Part shown: positions 15,768 to 25,155 of the stretch, in pieces
Layout: the number at the start of each line of letters is the position of its first letter
Numbering within the stretch: the stretch's first letter is position 1
Assembly (NCBI GenBank): GCA_019352035.1
Contig: JABBNZ010000002.1
Location: forward strand, 10,533-74,532
DNA from: Pseudomonadota bacterium
Lineage (GTDB): Bacteria; Pseudomonadota; Gammaproteobacteria; Steroidobacterales; Steroidobacteraceae
Direction of reading: 5' to 3'
DNA length: 64,000 bases
Notes under the pieces: model-generated
Told to the model about the DNA's origin: nothing
The model's input: only the letters and a program-made list of their open reading frames with translations
Databases searched by the model: none
Made by a program: the position numbers and the translations under genes

Positions 15768-16910
15768 CTAAGAACGCGAGTGGGCACCTGTGGCGAGGCG
15801 CGCACCGAGGTCCTCCATCATCCTCTGGCACGCCGTCAGCTCGCTGATCTCGACGCATTCGTTCGGACGATGGGCATGTGCGATGTCGCCGGGACCGCAG
15901 ATGATCGCATCGATGCCCGCCTGCTGATATAGGCCGGCCTCCGTGCCGTAGCTTACCGCTCGCAGCGGCTCCCGCCCCGTCAGCTCGAGCAGAAGGGCGT
16001 TCAATCCACTCTCCTGGGCAAGCGAAAGCCCAGGATAGGTGCTCAACTCGCGCCATCCGACTTCGAACCCGCTCTCGCGAAGGGCGGCCAACTGGGCCTT
16101 CAGCGGCTCCAGCAGGGCTGACGGGGAGAGTCCCGGGATCGCGCGGAGCTCGATGTCAGCGATGCAACGGTCGGGAATGATGTTCACCGCCTGACCGCCC
16201 CCAATTACGCCAACCTGCAGCGAAGAATACGGAGGCGCGAAGTCATGGTCGAGAGGGCCGTTTGTGAGGGACTGGGCGTAAGCCGCTACATGCATGACCA
16301 CCCCTGCCATGGCGTGAATGGCATTGAGTCCCAGATCCGGGCGCGAGGAGTGTCCGGATCGCCCGATCACCTCGAGGCGCACGGCTGCCTTGCCCTTGTG
16401 TGCCCGCACCGCGCGCATCCCGCTCGGCTCACCGATGATGGCGCCGAGCGGCCGCTCGCAGAGACTCGGCAGCACCTCGAGCAGATGCGGCACGCCGCGC
16501 GCACCTGCCTCCTCGTCGTAGGAGAACGCAAGGTGGATGGGCCGCTTGAGGCTCATGGCTGCGAATTTGGGTAACGCGGCCAACGCGCAGGCGAGAAAGC
16601 CCTTCATGTCGGCTGTGCCCCGACCGTAGAGCTTGCTGCCCTCGCGGCGCAGCGCGAAAGGATCGGACCGCCACTCCTGCTCTGCGGCGGGTACCACATC
16701 CATATGGCCGGACAGTACGTATCCGCGGCCTGCGCGGGGTCCGATCGTCGCGAACAGATTGGACCGGTCGCCCTCGGGTCCCGGATGAACGGTGACCTCG
16801 GCTCCCGCCGCCTGGCAGTACTCGCGTATCCATTCGACCATCGCGCCGTTCGGTGTACCGACGACCGTGGGGAACGAGATGAGCTTAGCCAGAATGTCTG
16901 CGAGAGTCAT
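15768..16910 (-). CDS. M20 family amidohydrolase, ArgE-like deacetylase
   Basis: Zinc-dependent deacylase, 380 aa, most like acetylornithine deacetylase. Metal ligands and catalytic residues are visible: SGHMDVVP (His, Asp), YGRGTADMKGF (Asp), SYDEEAGARG (Glu pair), GEPSG and GPGDIAHAHRPNE (His). The central dimerisation domain begins near VRLEVIGRSGHSS. Start ATG 16910, the only sensible one. It is convergent with the TIM-barrel gene (8 bases between stops) and lies 80 bases downstream of the ABC ATPase, so it probably ends the transporter operon and hydrolyses an imported N-acyl amino acid or dipeptide. Arginine biosynthesis is less likely in this setting. Confidence 0.9.
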   Translation of the reverse strand: MTLADILAKLISFPTVVGTPNGAMVEWIREYCQAAGAEVTVHPGPEGDRSNLFATIGPRAGRGYVLSGHMDVVPAAEQEWRSDPFALRREGSKLYGRGTADMKGFLACALAALPKFAAMSLKRPIHLAFSYDEEAGARGVPHLLEVLPSLCERPLGAIIGEPSGMRAVRAHKGKAAVRLEVIGRSGHSSRPDLGLNAIHAMAGVVMHVAAYAQSLTNGPLDHDFAPPYSSLQVGVIGGGQAVNIIPDRCIADIELRAIPGLSPSALLEPLKAQLAALRESGFEVGWRELSTYPGLSLAQESGLNALLLELTGREPLRAVSYGTEAGLYQQAGIDAIICGPGDIAHAHRPNECVEISELTACQRMMEDLGARLATGAHSRS

Positions 16911-16990
16911 GGGCGCCCTTTCACGCTGCCTTCACCGTAATCATGGATCCACTCGTGCCGGTCCGAAGGATTCGGCTCGGTTGGTAACGC

Positions 16991-18901
16991 TCATCGACGG
17001 TTCGCCGGCTGATGACAGAGGATCTGCGCACCCTGTTGCGTGCGATTGAGGGGCGGCGGCTGCTGGTCGCATCTGCCCTCAATCCGCACGGGACAGCGGG
17101 GCAGAAAGCGGCACAGGTCCTTCGAAGAGGCGGTTGCCGGCATTGCGGGTCCCGGGCTTGCGCTCGCGACACCCTCGAGCCAGTCGCTGCGCAACTCCGG
17201 GACGCTCGAAACGAGAAGCCTCGTGTAAGGATGGCAATTCGCAGCGTCGAGGCGTTGCAGCGGACCGGTCTCGACCGTCTGGCCGGCGTAAAGCACGGCT
17301 ACCTCGTCACAAATCGCACGTACCGCCCCGACGTCGTGGGTGATCAGGACATAAGAGAGACCCAATTCACGACGCAGCTCCGCCAGCAGGTCGAGGATGG
17401 CGGCCCCGACGACGGCATCCAGCGCGGAGGTCACTTCGTCGCAGAGGATGAGGTCCGGCTGCGCGGCCAAGGCCCTGGCGAGATTGACCCGCTGCTTCTG
17501 ACCGCCGGAGAGCTCGGGAGGCCGGCGTGCGGCAATTGAGCGGTCAAGGTGCACCACATCGAGCAGATGCGCGATGCGCTCATCGCGAGCGGCACCCCGC
17601 AGGCCAAAGTAGAGCTTCAAAGGCCGGCCAAGGATGTGTGCAACGGTGTGCGCGGGATTCAATGCGGCATCCGCGTGCTGAAAGACGATCTGAATGCGCC
17701 GGAGCTGCTCGCGCGAGCGCCTCTCCATGCGCGGCTCGAGCAGCTCGCCCTGGAGCCGGATGGTGCCGCGCGCCGGCGCCATGATGCCGGCCAGCACGCG
17801 TGCCAGGGTGGATTTTCCAGAGCCGGACTCGCCGATCACCCCGAGCGCGGCACCGCGCCTCACCGCAAGCGAGATGTCCAGGAGTGCCAGGCTGCTGGGC
17901 AGACCCTGGTCATTCGCCTTTCCATAACCCGCGGTCAATCCTTCCACCGCGAGCAACAACTGCCTTCGGTTGTCCTCGCCGGGCGGCCGGGAACTTGCGC
18001 CGCTCGTGGCGACGACAGGCTCCTGCGCAACGCTCTGGGCGACCCGTCTCGCAACCGCGCTGAGCAGTGTCCGCGTGTAGGCGTCTCTCGGCGCACCGAG
18101 TACCTGCATCGTCGGCCCTGACTCCCGCACCTGCCCGGAATTGAGTACCACGACGCGATCGGCAATTTGCGCGACGACCGCCAGGTCATGCGCCACGTAG
18201 AGGGCCGTGGCGCGCCGCTCGCCGATCACCCGTTTGAATGCCCGCAGCACTTCGATCTGGGTCGTGACATCGAGCGCCGTGGTCGGCTCATCGAGGATGA
18301 CGAGCTCGGGATCCGACATCAGTGCCATGGCCGCCAGCAATCGCTGCAGCTGTCCGCCGGAGAGCTGATGCGGATAGCGCGCGCCGATGTGCTGCGGGTC
18401 GGGAAGCGCGAGCGAACGGAACAGGGTCACTGCCTTCTCCCGCGCCGCGGAGCCTGTCATCAGTCGGCGAATCATCGTGGTCTCGATGACCTGGTCCATG
18501 ATGCGCCGGGCGGGATTGAATGCCGCGGCGGCGCTCTGAGCGATGTAGGCGACACGCCGCCTGCGGTGCTCGAGAATCTCGCGGGGTCGGAGCGAGAGCA
18601 CATCAGTGCCGCAGACCTCGATCGAGCCGCCCGAGATCCGGCAGCCGGCACGGGTATGCCCCATGAGCGACAGCGCCACCGTGGTCTTGCCCGAGCCGGA
18701 CTCGCCGATCAGGGCCAGGACCTCCCCGCGGGCGATCGCGAAGCTCACGTCGTTCACGAGCACGCTCGGTGTGCCGGGGCTGCCCGCGACGACCCGCAGG
18801 TTTTTGACGAGGACCTGGGGGTGATTGTCCGCCGAGCTTTCGGCCGCAGCCCCTGCGCCATTGCGGGCCGCCTGTGCACGCCGGCCAGAGTGAAGACTCA
18901 T
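16991..18901 (-). CDS. Peptide-type ABC transporter, tandem ATP-binding protein
   Basis: 636 aa protein with two complete nucleotide-binding domains (about residues 30-285 and 320-590), equivalent to DppD plus DppF fused. Walker A (GESGSGKTTVA; GESGSGKSTLARV), ABC signatures (LSGGQLQR; LSGGQKQRVNLARAL) and Walker B (LVILDEPTTALD; LILCDEVTSALD) occur in both. The C-terminal cysteine-containing oligopeptide-type tail (RFLPRCPVRIEGRC) is present. It overlaps the upstream permease gene by 4 bases. It powers import by the two permeases and binding protein encoded just upstream. Confidence 0.94.
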   Translation of the reverse strand: MSLHSGRRAQAARNGAGAAAESSADNHPQVLVKNLRVVAGSPGTPSVLVNDVSFAIARGEVLALIGESGSGKTTVALSLMGHTRAGCRISGGSIEVCGTDVLSLRPREILEHRRRRVAYIAQSAAAAFNPARRIMDQVIETTMIRRLMTGSAAREKAVTLFRSLALPDPQHIGARYPHQLSGGQLQRLLAAMALMSDPELVILDEPTTALDVTTQIEVLRAFKRVIGERRATALYVAHDLAVVAQIADRVVVLNSGQVRESGPTMQVLGAPRDAYTRTLLSAVARRVAQSVAQEPVVATSGASSRPPGEDNRRQLLLAVEGLTAGYGKANDQGLPSSLALLDISLAVRRGAALGVIGESGSGKSTLARVLAGIMAPARGTIRLQGELLEPRMERRSREQLRRIQIVFQHADAALNPAHTVAHILGRPLKLYFGLRGAARDERIAHLLDVVHLDRSIAARRPPELSGGQKQRVNLARALAAQPDLILCDEVTSALDAVVGAAILDLLAELRRELGLSYVLITHDVGAVRAICDEVAVLYAGQTVETGPLQRLDAANCHPYTRLLVSSVPELRSDWLEGVASASPGPAMPATASSKDLCRFLPRCPVRIEGRCDQQPPPLNRTQQGAQILCHQPANRR

Positions 18902-19803
18902 GCCTTGCCCCCGCCACCCTCCGGTCGGCCATGGTCAGCCAACCCATCGATCAGCAGGTTGACACCTATGGTGAGCGTAGCGACGGCAATGGCCGGTAGC
19001 AGCACGGCGGCTGCGCCATCGCCCAGTCCGGAGAGGTTCTCGCGGATCAGCGAGCCGAGGTCGGCCGCGGGGGGTTGAACGCCGAGACCGAGGAAACTGA
19101 GCCCGCTCAACATCAGCACGATAAACATGAACCGCAGGCCGAAGTCGGCCAGCATGGGGTGAACCATGTTGGGCAGTATTTCGACGCAGGCGATGTGCAG
19201 GCGTCCTTCACCGCGCACTCGGGCCGCCTCAACGTAATCCGAGACGCTCAGGTTCACGGCCAGGGAGCGCGCGATGCGGAACGCGCCGGCCACATAGCCC
19301 AACGCCGCCGTGAGCAGCAGAATAGGCAGGGAAGAGCCGAATACCGCCACCATGATCAATGCGAAGATCATGCTCGGAATGCAAATGAGTGCATCGAGCA
19401 GGCGGCTCAGGAGCTCATCCACCCATCGGCCGCTGATCGCGGCGAGCAGGCCGAGCACCGTGCCGGTGGCGCTGGCCGCGACCGCCGCGGCGAGCGCCAG
19501 GCCGACCGTATAGCGGGCGCCGATCAGGATGCGGCTCAGCATATCGCGCCCCAGATAATCCGTCCCCAGCGGGAACCGAAGGCTCATGGGCGCAAACACC
19601 GTGGTGCTGACGACCGCTCCCGGCGGATGTGGAATGACCCAGGGCCCGAGTAATGCCAGGAGTGCCCAAAAGAGGACCAGCGCGAGTCCGATGCGGCCCG
19701 AGGCGGGCAGCGCATTGCGCCGGCGGCGCCACCGTGCTGGAGAAAGCCAGCCAGGGCTTGCCGCAAGCTCGGAACGGGCCTTCGGGGTGGCGGGTGAATT
19801 CAC
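18898..19803 (-). CDS. Peptide-type ABC transporter permease (DppC-like)
   Basis: Inner-membrane permease, 301 aa, with about six hydrophobic segments, the first being IGLALVLFWALLALLGPWVI. The coupling motif YVEAARVRGEGRLHIACVEI (EAA loop) and LGTDYLGRDMLSRIL, typical of DppC/OppC, are present. I start at GTG 19803, which overlaps the preceding permease stop as GTGA; the open frame up to 19893 would overlap that gene by 94 bases and is proline/arginine rich. Confidence 0.92.
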   Translation of the reverse strand: MNSPATPKARSELAASPGWLSPARWRRRRNALPASGRIGLALVLFWALLALLGPWVIPHPPGAVVSTTVFAPMSLRFPLGTDYLGRDMLSRILIGARYTVGLALAAAVAASATGTVLGLLAAISGRWVDELLSRLLDALICIPSMIFALIMVAVFGSSLPILLLTAALGYVAGAFRIARSLAVNLSVSDYVEAARVRGEGRLHIACVEILPNMVHPMLADFGLRFMFIVLMLSGLSFLGLGVQPPAADLGSLIRENLSGLGDGAAAVLLPAIAVATLTIGVNLLIDGLADHGRPEGGGGKA

Positions 19804-20753
19804 GGCCGGCGCAGCTTCGGATTCGAGACGATGGCGCAGATATCCGCGATCAGCACCAATCCCAGGTACGCGGCCAGGAAAATCATCGCGCAAGCCTGCA
19901 GCAGCGGCATGTCACGGTAACTTACCGCGTCCACCATCAGCCGGGCGAGGCCGGGGTAATCGAAGATGGTCTCGACGATGATCGTGCCGCCCAGAAGATA
20001 CGACAAGCTGAGCGCGATGGCATTGGCGATCGGTCCGACCGCATTTGGCAGTGCATGGGTCAGCACGACCCTCGCGGAGCCGACGCCCTTCAGTGCCGCC
20101 ATCTCGGCATAAGGCTGACTGAGCTGATCAATGACGGCGGCTCGGGTCATGCGTGCCATCTGCGCCGTTACAACGAAGCACAGCGAGAGCACCGGTAAGG
20201 CATAGCTGCGCAGAAATTCGAGTGGGGTCGGGTGATCGAGCACGAACGTCAGCGCGGACAGCCACTGCAGCTTCACGGCAAAGATCAACACGCCCGCGGT
20301 CGCAACCAGGAACTCGGGAACCGCCACCATCGCGAGGGTGGTGGTGCTGAGCGCCCGGTCGAGCCAAGACCCGCGATACATGGCCGCAAGAATGCCGAGC
20401 GTGAGCGCGAACGGCACCGAAACCACCGTCGTTGCGGCTGCGAGCAGGAGCGACTGCGGCAGGCGCTTACTGATGATCGCGCTCACCGGCAGTCCATTCG
20501 AATACGAGTAGCCAGGGTGCCCAGTGAGCAGGCCGCCCAGCCAATGGAGGTAGCGCCACAGGACGGGCTGGTCCAGCCCGAGCCTCGCGCGCAGTGCCGC
20601 GACCGCGGCCGCCGTGGCGTTCTGTCCGAGTGCCGCCTGGGCGGCATCTCCCGGTAGAAGCGATGTGATCGTGAAGATGATGATCGAGACGAGCAGCAGC
20701 GTCAGCGCCGCCGCCGCCATCCGCTTGAGGATGAGTTGCAGCGTCACCCGCAT
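19800..20753 (-). CDS. Peptide-type ABC transporter permease (DppB-like)
   Basis: Inner-membrane permease, 317 aa, with an N-terminal helix (ALTLLLVSIIIFTITSLLPG) followed by the periplasmic region LGLDQPVLWRYLHWL that is characteristic of DppB/OppB. Its EAA coupling loop is YAEMAALKGVGSARVVLTHA. It partners with the DppC-like subunit encoded 3 bases within its stop. The start ATG is 45 bases downstream of the binding-protein gene. Confidence 0.93.
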   Translation of the reverse strand: MRVTLQLILKRMAAAALTLLLVSIIIFTITSLLPGDAAQAALGQNATAAAVAALRARLGLDQPVLWRYLHWLGGLLTGHPGYSYSNGLPVSAIISKRLPQSLLLAAATTVVSVPFALTLGILAAMYRGSWLDRALSTTTLAMVAVPEFLVATAGVLIFAVKLQWLSALTFVLDHPTPLEFLRSYALPVLSLCFVVTAQMARMTRAAVIDQLSQPYAEMAALKGVGSARVVLTHALPNAVGPIANAIALSLSYLLGGTIIVETIFDYPGLARLMVDAVSYRDMPLLQACAMIFLAAYLGLVLIADICAIVSNPKLRRP

Positions 20754-20798
20754 CGTGAATGCGCTCCTTGGAATGAAACCGATGACTTCGGCGCGAAT

Positions 20799-22370
20799 TT
20801 ACTCATCGAGCCACACGTACTCGGCGAAGTTATAACCCATGAGGCCGCCGATCGGAATGGGAAAGTAGCCTCTGAGCCGCCGGTCGGAGGCATCGATGAA
20901 GTTGATGAATGCGGGAATGCCGACGCCGCCGCAGTCGTGTACCAGTCTTTGCATCTCCCAATACATCTCCTTGCGCCGGGCTTCATCCCGCTCGGAGCGG
21001 GACGCCAGCAGCAACGCGTCGAAGCGCGAATTCTTCCATCCGGACTCATTCCAGGGTGAATTGGATCTGAAGAACAGGCTGAACAGCATGTCGACGGTCG
21101 GCCGCGGATTGATGTTGCCGAAGGTGAGCCGGTGCTTCATCCAGCAGTTGGACCAATATCCGTCCGGGGGTACCCGGTCTACGTGCAGGTCAAGTCCGGC
21201 ATGCATGGCGGACTCTTGAAGCAGCGTCGCAATGTCCACCGAGTATTCTGCCGCGGGCGAGGCGAAGACGGCGAGACGCGTCCGGGGGAGGCCTGCCTTG
21301 CGGAGCAGAAAGCGCGCTCTGTCCGGGTCGTACCTCCTCTGTGGAATATCGGGGCAGTAATAGCGGCTGCTCGGCGGCACGGGCTGATCGTTGCCGAGCA
21401 CTGCATGACCGAGAAAAACCGCCTGCAGGATCTCATCGCGATCGAGCAGGTGTTTCATCGCCAGCACGAATTCCGGGCTGTCGGTAGGGCTGGCATCCTG
21501 GCGCATGATGAGATCGGTGTACTGCCCGGACTGCGTTTCGTGAATCGTATGGCCGGACGATGAACGGATGCGTTGAAGCGAGCGGGGGTTGACTCCGTTG
21601 ATCAACTGCACATCGCCCGCCAGCATCGCGTTGACGCGCGAGGACTCATCGCTGATCCCGATGAGCTCGATTTCCTCGAGATACGGTTTGCCCGGCTTCC
21701 AGTAATTCGGATTGCGTCGGCCGAGGGTGCGCACGCCGGGGTTGAAATCGACGCACCGGTAGGGTCCCGTGCCGATGCCGGTGCGGAAGTCCGTGGTTCC
21801 GTTCTGAATGATGAGGAAGTGCGAATCGGCGAGGATGACGGGCAGATCGACATTCGGCGCGGCGAGCCGGATCTGCACCTCGCGCGGGCCGGTCGCCCGA
21901 ACGTCCGCGAACTGGCTGGCAATCGCCAATACCTGCGAGCCGGTCGCAGGGTCTTTCAGACGCGACAGCGTATAGACGACGTCCTCGGGCATCAACGGCT
22001 TGCCGTCGTGGAACTCGACGCCTTGGCGCAGCTTTACGGTCCAGAGCGTCGCGTCGCCGCTGTCGATGGTGACCGCCAGTCCCGGCTGTGCAGACAGCCG
22101 TGAATCGAATTGAGTCAGCCCGCTGTAGATCATGTAGTGGCGCGCATAGTCGGTCGACAGCGCGCCCTTGGCTGGATCCAATGTGTCAGCGATCGAGCTC
22201 GATACGCTGGAGACGCGAATCCGTCCGCCTTTCCTGGGTGTTTCCGCCCCGGCGAGGCCGAAACGGCCGGTCGCGGCCAGCGCACCGGCGGCCGCGAACC
22301 CATGCAGCACCTGCCGGCGCTTCAGGTCGGCCGCTTGCCGGATGGCGTCCCGGGGTTGGTGGTATTTCAT
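20799..22370 (-). CDS. ABC transporter substrate-binding protein, family 5, Tat-exported
   Basis: Periplasmic binding protein of the peptide/opine/nickel class (SBP family 5), 523 aa. The start at 22370 exposes a twin-arginine-type signal (KRRQVLHGFAAAGALAATG). Family-5 features include LRQGVEFHDGKPLMPEDVVYTLSRL and GTGPYRCVDFNPG. It is the first gene of the transporter operon and is divergent from the class III aminotransferase gene. Family 5 also binds opines, mono-amines and glycosides, so the cargo need not be a peptide; the neighbouring deacylase and aminotransferase suggest an N-acylated amino compound. Confidence 0.92.
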   Translation of the reverse strand: MKYHQPRDAIRQAADLKRRQVLHGFAAAGALAATGRFGLAGAETPRKGGRIRVSSVSSSIADTLDPAKGALSTDYARHYMIYSGLTQFDSRLSAQPGLAVTIDSGDATLWTVKLRQGVEFHDGKPLMPEDVVYTLSRLKDPATGSQVLAIASQFADVRATGPREVQIRLAAPNVDLPVILADSHFLIIQNGTTDFRTGIGTGPYRCVDFNPGVRTLGRRNPNYWKPGKPYLEEIELIGISDESSRVNAMLAGDVQLINGVNPRSLQRIRSSSGHTIHETQSGQYTDLIMRQDASPTDSPEFVLAMKHLLDRDEILQAVFLGHAVLGNDQPVPPSSRYYCPDIPQRRYDPDRARFLLRKAGLPRTRLAVFASPAAEYSVDIATLLQESAMHAGLDLHVDRVPPDGYWSNCWMKHRLTFGNINPRPTVDMLFSLFFRSNSPWNESGWKNSRFDALLLASRSERDEARRKEMYWEMQRLVHDCGGVGIPAFINFIDASDRRLRGYFPIPIGGLMGYNFAEYVWLDE

Positions 22371-22682
22371 CGATTCGGCGCAGGCGATCGGCTCGAGATG
22401 GGGATATCTTGCAGCGCGCGGCGAATGCAGGCCAGCGGCAAGGCGCATGCGCCGCCACAGAAAACGCCATTTTACTGGGGATCGCCGGCACGGACTGCCG
22501 TGCACCGGTGCGAGACTCGTGCGGGTGCGTCCGCCGACAGGGCCGCGGCAGAAAATTCCACCTGACCGTGAAGAACGCAATGACGTTCGTCCGCAGCGGC
22601 ATTCTGCGGGAGACCCGGCCGGCCCGGCCTCACTAGTATGCATCCATCCGCCAAGGGGCGTCCGCAGAGCCGGTATCGCATC
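22371..22682. promoter_or_regulatory. Shared divergent control region (transporter / aminotransferase)
   Basis: 312 bases between divergent start codons with no supported gene. On the minus strand TAAAAT (about 22470) is a possible -10 for the binding-protein gene. The intergenic location suggests that import and catabolism genes respond to a common regulator. No clear operator could be defined by eye. Confidence 0.35.
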
Positions 22683-24062
22683 ATGACCCGATCTTCGCTG
22701 AAGGATCTCGACCGAAAGCATCTCGTCCATCCCCTGGTGAGCTTCCGGGAGCACGAGAGGCGTGGCCCGACCATCCTGGAGTCGGGTCAGGGGGCGTATC
22801 TGCGCGACAGTGACGGCAACGAGCTGCTCGATGCCTTCTCGGGCCTCTGGTGTGTCAATGTTGGTTACGGACAGGAGAGCATCGTGCGTGCCGCCGCGGA
22901 GCAGATGACCCGGCTTCCGTATGCCACGGGATACTTTCATTACAGCTCCGAGCCGGCCATCCGCCTGGCCACGAGGCTCGTGGAGCTGGCACCTCGGTCG
23001 CTGCAACGTGTTTATTTCACTCTCGGCGGCTCGGATGCCGTGGATTCGGCGATTCGCTACATCGTGCATTATCAGAATGCGCGCGGTATGGCCGAGCGCA
23101 AGCACTTCATCGCCCTCGAGCGTGGCTATCACGGCTCCTCCGCCACTGGATCGGGCCTCACCGCGCTGCCGGCCTTCCATCGCTACTTCGATGTGCCGCG
23201 TCCGAATCAGCATCATATTCCCTGCCCTTACCCGTACCGGAGTCCTGTCGGCAGCGACCCGCAGGCCATCATTTCAGCTTCCGTCACCGCGCTGCGCGCC
23301 AAGGTGAGCGAGATCGGTCCGGAGCGGGTGGCGGCGTTCTTTTGCGAGCCGGTGCTGGGCTCCGGCGGCGTCATCGTGCCGCCGCGGGGCTGGCTGAAGG
23401 CAATGTCGGACACATGCCGCGAGCTCGGCATCCTCTTCGTGGTCGACGAGGTCATCACCGGATTCGGGCGCACGGGTCCACTGTTCGCGTGTCAGGCGGA
23501 GAATGTCGAGCCCGACCTCATGACGGTCGCCAAGGGACTGACTGCGGGCTACCTTCCCATGGGCGCAGTGCTCATGTCGGAAGCAGTGTATGCAGCCATC
23601 GCCGACGGAGCTGCGGAAGATACTCCCATCGGCCACGGCCAGACGTATTCCGCGCACCCGGTGAGCGCCGCCGTGGCGCTCGAGGTCCTGAGGCTCTATC
23701 ACGAGGAGGGTCTCCTCGCCAACGGCGTCGCGCAGGCTCCGCGCTTCGAGGAGGGGCTTCAGAACCTTCGGCGCCATACGCTGGTCGGGGATGCCCGCCA
23801 ACGGGGACTGCTCGGGGCGCTCGAGCTCGTTGCCGACAAGGGCTCGCGCCGCAGATTCGATCCGGCGCTGCGACTCAGCGAGCGGATCGCGCGCACGGCG
23901 TACCGCAACGGCCTCATCTTCCGGGCATTCGGCGACAACGTGCTCGGCTTCGCACCGGCACTCTGCTGCGGCCCGCGCGAGTATGAGTTGCTGTTCGAAC
24001 GTCTCGGGCACACCCTCGATCAGGTACTCGCAGAGCCCGAAGTACGGGCGGCGGTGGCCTGA
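22683..24062 (+). CDS. Class III PLP aminotransferase (omega-amino acid type)
   Basis: 459 aa PLP enzyme that removes a terminal or omega amino group to give a semialdehyde. Motifs: FSGLWCVNVGYG near the N-terminus, VDEVITGFGRTG (PLP-ring Asp), and the Schiff-base lysine in LMTVAKGLTAGYLPMGAVL. It resembles beta-alanine/GABA:pyruvate or putrescine-type aminotransferases. ATG 22683 is used; an ATG at 22638 would add 15 residues. The next gene starts two bases after the stop and a succinate-semialdehyde dehydrogenase follows, so the likely product is a semialdehyde such as succinate semialdehyde. Confidence 0.93.
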   Translation: MTRSSLKDLDRKHLVHPLVSFREHERRGPTILESGQGAYLRDSDGNELLDAFSGLWCVNVGYGQESIVRAAAEQMTRLPYATGYFHYSSEPAIRLATRLVELAPRSLQRVYFTLGGSDAVDSAIRYIVHYQNARGMAERKHFIALERGYHGSSATGSGLTALPAFHRYFDVPRPNQHHIPCPYPYRSPVGSDPQAIISASVTALRAKVSEIGPERVAAFFCEPVLGSGGVIVPPRGWLKAMSDTCRELGILFVVDEVITGFGRTGPLFACQAENVEPDLMTVAKGLTAGYLPMGAVLMSEAVYAAIADGAAEDTPIGHGQTYSAHPVSAAVALEVLRLYHEEGLLANGVAQAPRFEEGLQNLRRHTLVGDARQRGLLGALELVADKGSRRRFDPALRLSERIARTAYRNGLIFRAFGDNVLGFAPALCCGPREYELLFERLGHTLDQVLAEPEVRAAVA

Positions 24063-24063
24063 C

Positions 24064-25155
24064 GTGGCCGGCCGCTGGCGCATCGCAGTCATTCCGGGCG
24101 ACGGCATCGGCAAGGAGGTGATGCCCGAGGGGTTACGCGTGCTCGGGGCCGCGGCGCGGCGATTCGGCATCCAGCTCGAGCTCTGCGAATTCGAGTGGGC
24201 GAGCTGCGATTACTACGCGCGCACCGGGTCGATGATGCCCGAAGACTGGAAGGCACGACTCGCCGGCGTGGACGCGATCTATTTCGGGGCCGTGGGCTGG
24301 CCGGCCACGGTGCCCGATCATATCTCGCTCTGGGGCTCGATCCTCGCGTTCCGGCGCGAGTTCGACCAGTACGTCAATCTACGGCCGGTGCGCGCCTTCG
24401 ACGGCGTGCCCTGTCCTCTGGCCGGCCGCATCGCCGCCGACATCGATTTCCTGGTCGTGCGCGAGAACACCGAAGGCGAATATTCCGACGTCGGCGGCGT
24501 GATGTTCCGGGGCACGCCGCGCGAAGTGGTCGTGCAGCAGTCGATCTTCACCAGGCACGGCACCGAGCGGATCTTGAGGTATGCATTCGAGCTGGCGCGC
24601 CGGCGAAGGAGACGGCATCTCACCGTGGCTACCAAGAGCAACGGCATGGCGGTGAGCATGCCGTGGTGGGACGCAAGAGCGGCGGAGGTGGCGCGCGACT
24701 ATCCCGAGGTCGGCTGGGACAAGCAGCACATCGATATTCTCTGCGCACGCTTCGTGCTGCAACCGCAGCGGTTCGATGTCGTAGTGGCCTCGAATCTGTT
24801 CGGCGACATCCTCTCGGACCTGGGCCCGGCATGCACAGGCACCATCGGTCTCGCGCCTTCGGCGAACCTCAACCCGGAGCGCATATACCCGTCGCTCTTC
24901 GAGCCGGTGCATGGCTCTGCGCCCGACATCTACGGCCGCAACATCGCCAATCCCGTCGCCATGATCTGGTCGGGCGCCATGATGCTCGATTTCCTGGGCG
25001 GCGCCGACGGTCCGGCACGGGACGCGCACGATGCGATTGTTGCCGCGATCGAAGATGTACTGGCATCCGGTCCGCGCACACCGGATCTGGGAGGCACGGC
25101 CTCGACCGCTGATGTCGGACAGGCGATCGCGGCACGAGTGGAGGGCGGTGTATGA
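24064..25155 (+). CDS. Isocitrate/isopropylmalate/tartrate dehydrogenase family (D-malate/tartrate DH-like)
   Basis: NAD-dependent beta-decarboxylating dehydrogenase, 363 aa. It opens with IAVIPGDGIGKEVMPEGLRV and has VRENTEGEYSDVGG, NLFGDILSDLGP (metal-binding Asp) and FEPVHGSAPDIYGRNIANP. The segment SDVGGVMFRGT and the overall length fit tartrate/D-malate dehydrogenases better than LeuB. GTG 24064 is the start, immediately after the aminotransferase stop. It overlaps the downstream semialdehyde dehydrogenase by 4 bases. It probably oxidises a C4 2-hydroxy acid arising from this pathway; the exact substrate is inferred. Confidence 0.9.
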   Translation: MAGRWRIAVIPGDGIGKEVMPEGLRVLGAAARRFGIQLELCEFEWASCDYYARTGSMMPEDWKARLAGVDAIYFGAVGWPATVPDHISLWGSILAFRREFDQYVNLRPVRAFDGVPCPLAGRIAADIDFLVVRENTEGEYSDVGGVMFRGTPREVVVQQSIFTRHGTERILRYAFELARRRRRRHLTVATKSNGMAVSMPWWDARAAEVARDYPEVGWDKQHIDILCARFVLQPQRFDVVVASNLFGDILSDLGPACTGTIGLAPSANLNPERIYPSLFEPVHGSAPDIYGRNIANPVAMIWSGAMMLDFLGGADGPARDAHDAIVAAIEDVLASGPRTPDLGGTASTADVGQAIAARVEGGV